Assembly: GCA_009783495.1 (NCBI GenBank)
Contig: WRDJ01000047.1
Coordinates: forward strand, 1-6,131
Reading direction: 5' to 3'
DNA length: 6,131 nt
DNA from: Clostridiales bacterium
GTDB taxonomy: Bacteria; Bacillota; Dehalobacteriia; UBA4068
Shown in pieces: positions 1 through 4,731 of this stretch (position 1 is the stretch's first letter; each line of letters starts with the position of its first letter). The translations under genes and the position numbers were made by a program. The notes beneath the pieces were generated by a model that saw nothing but the letters and a program-made list of their open reading frames with translations, did no database searches and was not told where the DNA came from.

Positions 1-313
1 CCCCTCCGCCTAACGCCAGCACCAGGTCGCTTCTGCCAAACTCCATGCCGCTGAAGGCGTCAAATACCCGTTCCAGTGCGATAATTGACTTGCTGCCCTC
101 GCCGCGCGGCATAACCACCGGCGTGATGGGGAAACCCGCGCAGGCCCGCAAAAGCCTTGCGCCGTATAGCTCCCAAACCAGTTCGTCGCTGACCACAGCG
201 GCCTTTTTGCCGTGCCAGACCGCGGAGAGCAGCTCTCCGGCCTTGTCCAGCAAGCCCGCCCCGATATGGATCTCATAGGCGTTTCCCGGAATGTCAACCG
301 TCAGGGTATTCAT
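1..313 (-). CDS. aroB: 3-dehydroquinate synthase, N-terminal part (runs off left edge)
   Basis: This enzyme converts DAHP to 3-dehydroquinate, the second step of the shikimate pathway, in the cytoplasm with NAD+ and a divalent metal. Only the first 104 codons are present, out of roughly 350 in the family. Translation from the ATG at 313-311 gives AroB hallmarks in order: a beta-strand start with YEIHIGAGLLDKAGELL (residues 13-29), VVSDELV (40-46), the PRGEGSKS segment (69-76, matching the family PxGExxKS), and RSDLVLALGGG (94-104), which is the start of the NAD-binding GGGxxGD loop cut by the window edge. The start codon overlaps the tyrA stop as ATGA, so the two genes are very likely translationally coupled. 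A different minus-strand frame over 10-297 is open but does not resemble a protein. The identification is from recognised motifs and is firm; the metal-binding residues lie outside the window. Confidence 0.93.
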   Translation of the reverse strand, partial: MNTLTVDIPGNAYEIHIGAGLLDKAGELLSAVWHGKKAAVVSDELVWELYGARLLRACAGFPITPVVMPRGEGSKSIIALERVFDAFSGMEFGRSDLVLALGGG

Positions 314-1149
314 CGTTTGAGCATCTCCCTTTTGTTTTCGCCGGCCCTTTCAAGCAGCGCGTAAAGCGCGGCCTTGTCTCCGCTTTCCAGGGCTTTGCGC
401 ACTTGCGAGAGCCTTTGCGCAAAATTGTCCAGCTGCTGCAAGAGCGGCTCTTTGTTCATCAGAAGCAATTCGCTCCACATGCCGGGGTTGATATTAGCGA
501 TGCGCGTGCAGTCGCGGAAGGCCCCGGCCGTGAAGGCGCCGCTCGTTTGCGGGTGGAAATCCATGCAGAGCGCCGCCGCGGAAACATGCATCAATCCGCT
601 GGTATAGGCGATGATCTCGTCATGCGTTCGCGCGTTCGTCACAGCGATTTTCGTGGCGCCGATGTGGGCGGCCAAGCCGTGCATCAATTCCACGCTTTCT
701 GCTTTAGTCCCGTCAAGCGGCACGATGATGAAGCCGGCGCCGCGGAAAAGGCCCGGTTCGGCGTTGGCGAAGCCTTCCACCTCTTTGCCGGCCATTGGGT
801 GAATGCCCACATAATCCACGCCTTCGGGCAGCAGGGCCGCGATCTCCTGATAGAGCGGCGTTTTCACCCCGCAGATGTCGGTTATGACGCAACCGGGCGG
901 CAAATGGCCCGCGTATTCCTGCATGATCTCGATTACGCTGTGCGGATAGACGCAGAGGATCACCAGCTCCGCCCCTTGCAGGCTTTGCGGGATATTCTGC
1001 GCCGCCCGCTCAATGGCGCCGTTTGCCAGGGCCGCCTGCATGGTCTGCCCGTCAATGTCGAAACCGGTGAGGCGGCAAGCGCGGAAGCCCTTCAGGGCAT
1101 AAGCCAAGGAGCCGCCCAAAAGCCCCAGGCCGATAATCGTAATATTCAT
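310..1149 (-). CDS. tyrA: Prephenate dehydrogenase, monofunctional, without ACT domain
   Basis: It oxidatively decarboxylates prephenate to 4-hydroxyphenylpyruvate with NAD(P)+, the committed step to tyrosine. The 279-residue protein starts with a Rossmann motif, IIGLGLLGGSLA (residues 5-16, GxGxxG at 7-12). D31 at the end of the second strand (GFDID) suggests NAD+ preference. Further family motifs are TDICGVK (90-96), VGIHPMAGKE (114-123, with the conserved H117), THDEIIAYTSGLMHV (175-189) and FRDCTRIANINPGMW (211-225). The C-terminal half is the helical dimerisation domain. The protein ends there, with no ACT regulatory domain and no chorismate mutase fusion, so tyrosine feedback through an ACT domain is not expected. 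The ATG at 1149 has a ribosome site GGAAAGGCGG just upstream. It lies 19 bases after the GtrA gene and overlaps aroB by four bases. Confidence 0.96.
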   Translation of the reverse strand: MNITIIGLGLLGGSLAYALKGFRACRLTGFDIDGQTMQAALANGAIERAAQNIPQSLQGAELVILCVYPHSVIEIMQEYAGHLPPGCVITDICGVKTPLYQEIAALLPEGVDYVGIHPMAGKEVEGFANAEPGLFRGAGFIIVPLDGTKAESVELMHGLAAHIGATKIAVTNARTHDEIIAYTSGLMHVSAAALCMDFHPQTSGAFTAGAFRDCTRIANINPGMWSELLLMNKEPLLQQLDNFAQRLSQVRKALESGDKAALYALLERAGENKREMLKR

Positions 1150-1153
1150 AAAG

Positions 1154-1163
1154 CCGCCTTTCC
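1154..1163 (-). promoter_or_regulatory. Ribosome binding site of tyrA
   Basis: On the minus strand this reads GGAAAGGCGG, ending four bases before the tyrA ATG at 1149. It gives two possible purine-rich matches to the anti-Shine-Dalgarno, GGAAAGG and AAGGCGG. It lies entirely in the short gap after the GtrA stop codon and supports the chosen tyrA start. Confidence 0.6.
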
Positions 1164-1168
1164 GTCGT

Positions 1169-1570
1169 TCACCTGTAAATAAAGTGTTTGTATAAGGGGA
1201 AGTTCCATAAGACCACGCAGCAGCTCACCAAAAGTTTTGAGATATATTTATCAACGAGCAGGCAATCCGTGAAGGCATAGATGAGCAGGCTGGTGAGGGC
1301 CAGGTTGAAGCAAAAGAGCGCCAGATAGCGGGCCGCCTGCCGCCAGAAAATTCCTTTGCTTTTGAAAGTGAAAAGCCTGTTGAGCAAAAAGATCATCCAG
1401 AATTTCAAGGTATAGACGATGGCGTTGGAGATATAATATTTCAGCCCCAAAAGCTCGTTGCAAAGCGCGTAGAGCAAAAATTCCACGGCAAAGGCGCTGC
1501 CGCCGACCATCACATAATGGACGAACTGCGTTTTGGTCTCTTTATCTATGCTTTTGAGATAATTCTTCAC
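1169..1570 (-). CDS. GtrA-family four-helix membrane protein
   Basis: GtrA-family proteins (PF04138) are small integral membrane proteins linked to moving polyprenyl-phosphate-bound sugars across the membrane for decorating polysaccharide, teichoic acid or O-antigen. The 133 residues show four hydrophobic helices, at about 17-38, 45-64, 79-99 and 108-126. Family-typical features are YVMVGGSAFAVEF in helix 1 (19-31), the sequence FLLNRLFTFK (61-70) closing helix 2, and the C-terminal WNFPLYKHFIYR (122-133), which matches the usual wnFxxxRxfvF ending. Length is normal for the family. The chosen start is a GTG at 1570-1568 preceded by a G-rich stretch (GGGGCGG) that is only a fair ribosome site; the frame stays open upstream to a stop at 1690-1688. 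Its stop lies 19 bases before tyrA, so it is probably first in an operon with tyrA and aroB. No glycosyltransferase partner is visible. Substrate unknown. Confidence 0.88.
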   Translation of the reverse strand: MKNYLKSIDKETKTQFVHYVMVGGSAFAVEFLLYALCNELLGLKYYISNAIVYTLKFWMIFLLNRLFTFKSKGIFWRQAARYLALFCFNLALTSLLIYAFTDCLLVDKYISKLLVSCCVVLWNFPLYKHFIYR

Positions 1571-1637
1571 CGGCCGCCCCGCACCCCGCTTCCCGGCAGT
1601 TTTGATAGGGTTTCGATAAATCCTTATTATCTCCTGC

Positions 1638-1646
1638 TTTATACCA
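1638..1646 (-). promoter_or_regulatory. Possible extended -10 element for the GtrA-tyrA-aroB operon
   Basis: On the minus strand this reads TGGTATAAA, close to the extended -10 consensus TGNTATAAT. No good -35 box stands about 17 bases upstream, where the sequence is GC-rich, but extended -10 promoters can do without one. Transcription would start near 1631, giving a leader of about 60 bases before the GTG at 1570. It is a motif match only. Confidence 0.35.
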
Positions 1647-1739
1647 TTTTGCCCCGAGGGCGCGATGCACGCCCCTGCGAATAACGGTTATAAAAAAAAT
1701 ATTATTATAAATTGAAAAAGGCACCGCCGCTTGGGAACT

Positions 1740-1770
1740 TTATTAGCAAACTAATGGTCATATATGGCAA
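1740..1770 (-). promoter_or_regulatory. Alternative minus-strand promoter candidate
   Basis: On the minus strand a TTGCCA (1770-1765) is followed after 19 bases by TAATAA, preceded by TGC to make an extended -10-like TGCTAATAA (1748-1740). The spacer is longer than the optimal 17. It would give a leader of about 160 bases for the GtrA gene. It sits beside the palindrome at 1769-1780, which would overlap its -35 box by two bases. Confidence 0.22.
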
Positions 1771-1780
1771 AAGCGCTTTT
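1769..1780. promoter_or_regulatory. Perfect palindrome, possible operator
   Basis: AAAAGCGCTTTT is a 12-base perfect palindrome, extended by two outer G-C pairs after one mismatch (GG-c-...-c-CC, 1766-1783). A central CG flanked by A and T runs resembles operators of LacI/GalR-type repressors and partly resembles catabolite-responsive elements (ideal TGAAAGCGCTTTCA). The outer bases do not fit the cre consensus. It lies about 70 bases before the plus-strand start at 1848, in the promoter region of one or both divergent units. The bound protein, if any, is unknown. Confidence 0.35.
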
Positions 1781-1835
1781 CCCGGGGAACTGTGGGAGAG
1801 GAAAAAACACGGGCAAGCCGAATGATATGAATTAC

Positions 1836-1843
1836 GGGGTGAT
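1836..1843 (+). promoter_or_regulatory. Ribosome binding site that decides a TTG start
   Basis: GGGGTGAT matches the GGTGAT end of the 16S-complementary sequence AAGGAGGTGATC. The TTG at 1848 follows four bases later, about eight from the G-rich core, which is suitable spacing. A TAA stop in the same frame sits directly before the TTG (1845-1847), and the nearby ATG at 1855 is in another frame, so TTG is the only start that keeps the whole signal peptide. Confidence 0.75.
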
Positions 1844-1847
1844 ATAA

Positions 1848-2609
1848 TTGAAAAAATGCGGATTCTTATTGTTTATCATCGCTTCCTTGTTGTTAGCTTT
1901 CTGCCTAAGCGCGGCCGCCGAAACCCCGACTTTCAGCAAGTATTTTGACAACGAAAAGGATATGATAAAATCCCTCAAGGCATATATCAAGGATTATCCC
2001 GATGTGTTCCCGAATCCTTTGGCTTTCGCGGAAGGCAACCCGGATTATCATTTGGAAAACCGGCAGGTGCTTTTGCCGGAGATAACAAACCCGGGGGTTG
2101 TTTTAGAACAATGCGGTTATGGAGAAAGCAGTTGGGGCATCGGCGTGAATTATCTATTTTATTCTTTCAAGAACGGTTCCGGGGAGCAGTTTCGCCTTTT
2201 GCTGTATCACGGGATGAGCGCCGAGCAGATGCAAGAAAACTTCATGCAATACCGGTATAACGAAGCGTGGACGGACATCCAGCAGGGCGTTTATAACGAT
2301 ATGCCCTATTTCGCTTACAGAGATAACGATATTGACTATAGGTATTACCTGCTAATCGGCGACATAGTGGTTCATGTCATTGATTACGAGCCTTTTTCGG
2401 AAAGCAGGATTGACTTGATCCGTTATAAAGAAAGCAAACTCTTCCTGCCGGTCTTTGTCGCAGGCGGCGGCGACGGGGTAACCATGCTCCTTCTCAATGA
2501 CGTCAAGCCGTTTGACGCGCGCGTTTTGCTTTTCGGCGCGGCCGCCGTTCTGGCGCTTGGTATAATTGCCGGTATTATTTGGGCAAAAAAGAAAGTAACT
2601 ATAAAATAA
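1848..2609 (+). CDS. Exported protein with C-terminal membrane anchor, family not recognised
   Basis: I do not recognise this 253-residue protein. It begins at a TTG with a GGGGTGAT ribosome site. Residues 1-24 form a clear signal peptide: MKKCG, a hydrophobic core (LLFIIASLLLAFCL) and SAAA, with likely cleavage before ETPTF. Cys19 is not in a proper lipobox because the residue before it is Phe. The mature part (25-222) is rich in Tyr, Asn and acidic residues, suggesting an extracellular beta-rich domain, with a central segment NDMPYFAYRDNDIDYRYYLL (150-169) running into a hydrophobic strand GDIVVHVIDY. Residues about 226-245 are a transmembrane helix followed by KKK, so the domain should face outwards, anchored at its C-terminus. 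The gene appears more AT-rich than its neighbours. It lies 38 bases before the beta-propeller gene, has no terminator between them, and probably works with that protein at the cell surface. Confidence 0.82.
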   Translation: MKKCGFLLFIIASLLLAFCLSAAAETPTFSKYFDNEKDMIKSLKAYIKDYPDVFPNPLAFAEGNPDYHLENRQVLLPEITNPGVVLEQCGYGESSWGIGVNYLFYSFKNGSGEQFRLLLYHGMSAEQMQENFMQYRYNEAWTDIQQGVYNDMPYFAYRDNDIDYRYYLLIGDIVVHVIDYEPFSESRIDLIRYKESKLFLPVFVAGGGDGVTMLLLNDVKPFDARVLLFGAAAVLALGIIAGIIWAKKKVTIK

Positions 2610-2633
2610 CTTTAAATAATAAACACAAATTTT

Positions 2634-2640
2634 AAGGAGG
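2634..2640 (+). promoter_or_regulatory. Near-ideal ribosome binding site of the beta-propeller gene
   Basis: AAGGAGG lies seven bases before the ATG at 2648. This is a full-strength Shine-Dalgarno match at good spacing. It fixes the start and suggests efficient translation, in contrast to the weaker site and TTG start of the gene just upstream. Confidence 0.9.
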
Positions 2641-2647
2641 TCTAAAC

Positions 2648-4651
2648 ATGAAAAGCAAGGGTATTCTCGTCGCCGTAGTTTCACTGTTGATTGTCGGGGT
2701 GGCCGTTTTGCTTCCCTTCGCCCTTCCCGGCAATACCCCGAACACCGCGGGGGCCGCGCCGGAGCTGGTGGGGACCATGGACAACTATATCTCCCTAATG
2801 AACGATTTCCAGCAAAGGAACAACTCGTCTCACAACGGCGGCTGGGATCTCTTAGAGCGCGATACCGCTGCGCCTTCTTGGCCACCCGTGCCTGAGTCCT
2901 CGGCGCCGTCACTAGATGAATCCAAGTCTTCCAACGATTCCTCCAACGATTCCCCCGGCGGCAACCCCGACCACTCCAAGACCAATACCCAGGTGGAGGG
3001 CGTGGACGAAGCCGACATCATCAAAAACGACGGCGAATATATCTATACGGTTAATGCGAGCGGCCTTTCCATCGTCAAGGCCTGGCCGGTTGAGCAAATG
3101 CGCCTGGTGGGCGGCGTCACATATGAAAACACCAATTTCCGGCCCCGGGAGATTTATATAGACGGCAACCTGCTGATTGCCCTCGGCTCTTCCTGGACCA
3201 AGGTGCCGTATAACCCCTATCATAGCGACGAAACCACGGAAAAGCCCAACATCGGCGTTCCCGAAGACCCGGCCGAGGCCTCGCCGTATGTCTATTATAA
3301 ATACATCTACAGCGCCAAGGTCATCGTCTATGACATTTCCGACAAGGCCAACCCGCAAGTCATCCGCGAGGCCGAGTTGGAAGGCGACCTGCTTTCCTCG
3401 CGCAAGATCGGTTCCTGCCTCTATTTCGTCACCAACAAGAGCTTTTATTATTATGACGTCCCGGAAAACGAAGAGGATATCTTGCCCCGTTACAGCGACA
3501 GCATTGAGGGCGAAGGACAAAACCTCATCGGCTTCGACAGCATATATTATTTCCCTAACTTCCAAAGCACCAACTTCATGACGGTGGCCGGGCTGGATCT
3601 CAGCGATATTGATTCCAAGCTGAACTTCTCCACCTATATGGGCAGCGGCCAAAACATCTATGTTTCCGCGGATAATATGTATGTCGCTTCCGCAGTTTGG
3701 GGCTATGGCGGCTTCTTCGTCAGAAGTTTTTACTGTGAGACGGAAATCTTCAAGTTCGCGCTGAAAAACGGCGAGGCGCAATATGTAGCCACGGGAACAA
3801 TCAACGGCTGCATCTTAAACCAGTTCTCCATGGATGAGCATAAAGGCTACCTGCGCGTTGCCACCACCACCGGCAAGGCCAACAGCCTCTATGTCTTAGA
3901 CGGCGAGCTGAACATCGTGGGCGATATCACGAATATCGCGCCCGGCGAACAGATCAAATCCGTGCGCTTCATGGGCGAGCGCGGTTATATGGTGACTTTT
4001 GTGCAGACCGACCCGCTTTTCGCCATTGACCTGAAAGACCCGAAGAACCCGAAGGTGATGGGCGAACTGAAAATCCCCGGCTACAGCACCTATCTGCACC
4101 CCTATGACGAAAACCACCTCATCGGCTTCGGCTATGACACCGAGGTCAACGAAAACGGCGGCGTCTTAACTCTGGGGCTGAAGCTGGCTATCTTCGACGT
4201 CACGGACATCACCAACCCCATTGAGATGTATGTTGAGAAAATCGGCGACCGCGGCTCATCCTCCCCCCTGCTCTATGACCACAAAGCCCTGCTCTTCGAC
4301 AAGGAAAAGGGCCTGCTCGCCATCCCCGTCACCGTCTATGATACCAAGGACGCAAACGGCGCCGAATGGTTTTACCCCGTGTTCACTTTCCAGGGCGTTT
4401 ATGTCTATGACATCAGCTTGGATAAAGGCTTCCAGCTCAAAGGGGAAATCAGCCAGCTCGACACTGATGATATGGCGAGAGTTGGCGCCAACTACGACAA
4501 ATTTATCGAGCGGGTCGTTTATATCGGGCAAAATTTCTATACGCTTTCCCCCGGCTATCTCATGGCCAGCGACATGGCCACCTTCGCAACGAAGGGCATC
4601 GTGCAGCTGGTGAGCAAGGAAAACAAATACGATTATTATTACAACAAGTAA
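2648..4651 (+). CDS. Exported beta-propeller domain protein (PF09826-like)
   Basis: This 667-residue protein belongs to the family of secreted proteins with a C-terminal beta-propeller (PF09826), whose function is not known. Residues 1-27 are a basic start plus a long hydrophobic segment that could be a signal peptide (possible cleavage after NTAGA) or a membrane anchor. Residues about 60-112 are a low-complexity linker rich in Ser, Asn, Asp and Pro, including a tandem SNDS-SNDS. The family signature QVEGVDEADIIKNDGEYIY (115-133) opens the propeller. Blade-like repeats follow with a D-hydrophobic-x-D-x-x-N-P pattern: VYDISDKANP (227-236), AIDLKDPKNP (459-468), IFDVTDITNP (515-524), and a degenerate VYDISLDKGF (585-594). 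No catalytic motif or sorting signal was seen; the protein ends in YDYYYNK. Codon use favours GC-ending codons (GGC, AAC, ATC, GAC), which fits good expression. It is probably co-transcribed with the anchored protein upstream and is followed by a strong terminator. Confidence 0.9.
   Translation: MKSKGILVAVVSLLIVGVAVLLPFALPGNTPNTAGAAPELVGTMDNYISLMNDFQQRNNSSHNGGWDLLERDTAAPSWPPVPESSAPSLDESKSSNDSSNDSPGGNPDHSKTNTQVEGVDEADIIKNDGEYIYTVNASGLSIVKAWPVEQMRLVGGVTYENTNFRPREIYIDGNLLIALGSSWTKVPYNPYHSDETTEKPNIGVPEDPAEASPYVYYKYIYSAKVIVYDISDKANPQVIREAELEGDLLSSRKIGSCLYFVTNKSFYYYDVPENEEDILPRYSDSIEGEGQNLIGFDSIYYFPNFQSTNFMTVAGLDLSDIDSKLNFSTYMGSGQNIYVSADNMYVASAVWGYGGFFVRSFYCETEIFKFALKNGEAQYVATGTINGCILNQFSMDEHKGYLRVATTTGKANSLYVLDGELNIVGDITNIAPGEQIKSVRFMGERGYMVTFVQTDPLFAIDLKDPKNPKVMGELKIPGYSTYLHPYDENHLIGFGYDTEVNENGGVLTLGLKLAIFDVTDITNPIEMYVEKIGDRGSSSPLLYDHKALLFDKEKGLLAIPVTVYDTKDANGAEWFYPVFTFQGVYVYDISLDKGFQLKGEISQLDTDDMARVGANYDKFIERVVYIGQNFYTLSPGYLMASDMATFATKGIVQLVSKENKYDYYYNK
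2930..2953 (+). repeat. 12-base tandem direct repeat inside the linker
   Basis: Two exact adjacent copies of TCCAACGATTCC (2930-2941 and 2942-2953) encode the doubled SNDS motif in the Ser/Asn/Asp-rich linker ahead of the propeller. The repeat is in frame, so gain or loss of copies would change linker length by four residues without breaking the gene. Confidence 0.85.
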
Positions 4652-4668
4652 ACGGAAAGTTTATTGAC

Positions 4669-4710
4669 AGGAGAGGGCGGCCGGTGGCCGCCCTCTCCTT
4701 TTGTGTTTTT
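4669..4710 (+). terminator. Strong intrinsic terminator after the beta-propeller gene
   Basis: A 13-bp perfect, GC-rich stem (GGAGAGGGCGGCC at 4670-4682 pairing with 4686-4698) closes on a GGT loop, with one further A-T pair at 4669/4699. It is followed by TTTTGTGTTTTT (4699-4710). It starts 17 bases after the propeller stop codon. Read on the other strand the hairpin lacks a T-run, so it should terminate mainly plus-strand transcription, although it may also stabilise the 3' end of the converging minus-strand mRNA. Confidence 0.93.
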
Positions 4711-4731
4711 CATTGGTTCCGCGACCGGCGA

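Larger units (their letters stand above)
1571..1847. other. Divergent intergenic region
   Basis: These 277 bases separate the minus-strand GtrA-tyrA-aroB run from the plus-strand exported-protein pair, so they should hold the promoters for both. They contain an AT-rich block at about 1688-1718, a small dyad ATTAG-CAAA-CTAAT (1742-1755), a perfect palindrome at 1769-1780, and extended -10-like motifs on the minus strand. No convincing sigma-A promoter pair was found for the plus-strand genes, and I saw no T-box specifier region or other riboswitch signature. A minus-strand open frame over 1542-1724 looks like chance. Confidence 0.7.

Noticed and set aside
403..1182. Long plus-strand open frame (259 codons) opposite tyrA
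   Set aside because: It mirrors the tyrA codons on the other strand, has no ribosome site, and its composition (His, Arg and Ala rich) is typical of an antisense shadow.
1542..1724. Small minus-strand frame overlapping the GtrA start and the intergenic region
   Set aside because: It lies in another frame to the GtrA gene, has no ribosome site and no family features.
1766..1783. Catabolite-responsive element (cre)
   Set aside because: The AAAGCGCTTT core agrees, but the required outer TG/CA positions do not line up, so it was kept only as an unspecified operator-like palindrome.
1827..1847. Six-codon micro-ORF (MNYGVI, stop) directly before the TTG start at 1848
   Set aside because: It could be a coupling leader peptide, but its ATG has no ribosome site and the sequence contains the downstream gene's own ribosome site, so chance is the simpler explanation.
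1571..1847. T-box or other riboswitch controlling the aromatic genes
   Set aside because: No T-box GGGTGG-type motif, long structured leader or attenuator hairpin with a T-run was visible on the minus strand before the GtrA gene.
1866..1910. Lipoprotein signal for the 253-residue protein
   Set aside because: Cys19 is preceded by Phe and lies within the hydrophobic core, so it does not fit the L-[AS]-[GA]-C lipobox. An ordinary signal peptide with SAAA before cleavage fits better.
2912..3781. Long minus-strand open frame (289 codons) opposite the propeller gene
   Set aside because: It is opposite a strongly supported gene with biased third-position GC, which keeps antisense frames open. It has no signal peptide, family motif or ribosome site.
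4660..4731. Bidirectional terminator serving both converging genes
   Set aside because: The hairpin is symmetrical, but on the minus strand it is followed by TGTCAATAAACTTTCC without a T-run, so efficient termination in that direction is not supported.
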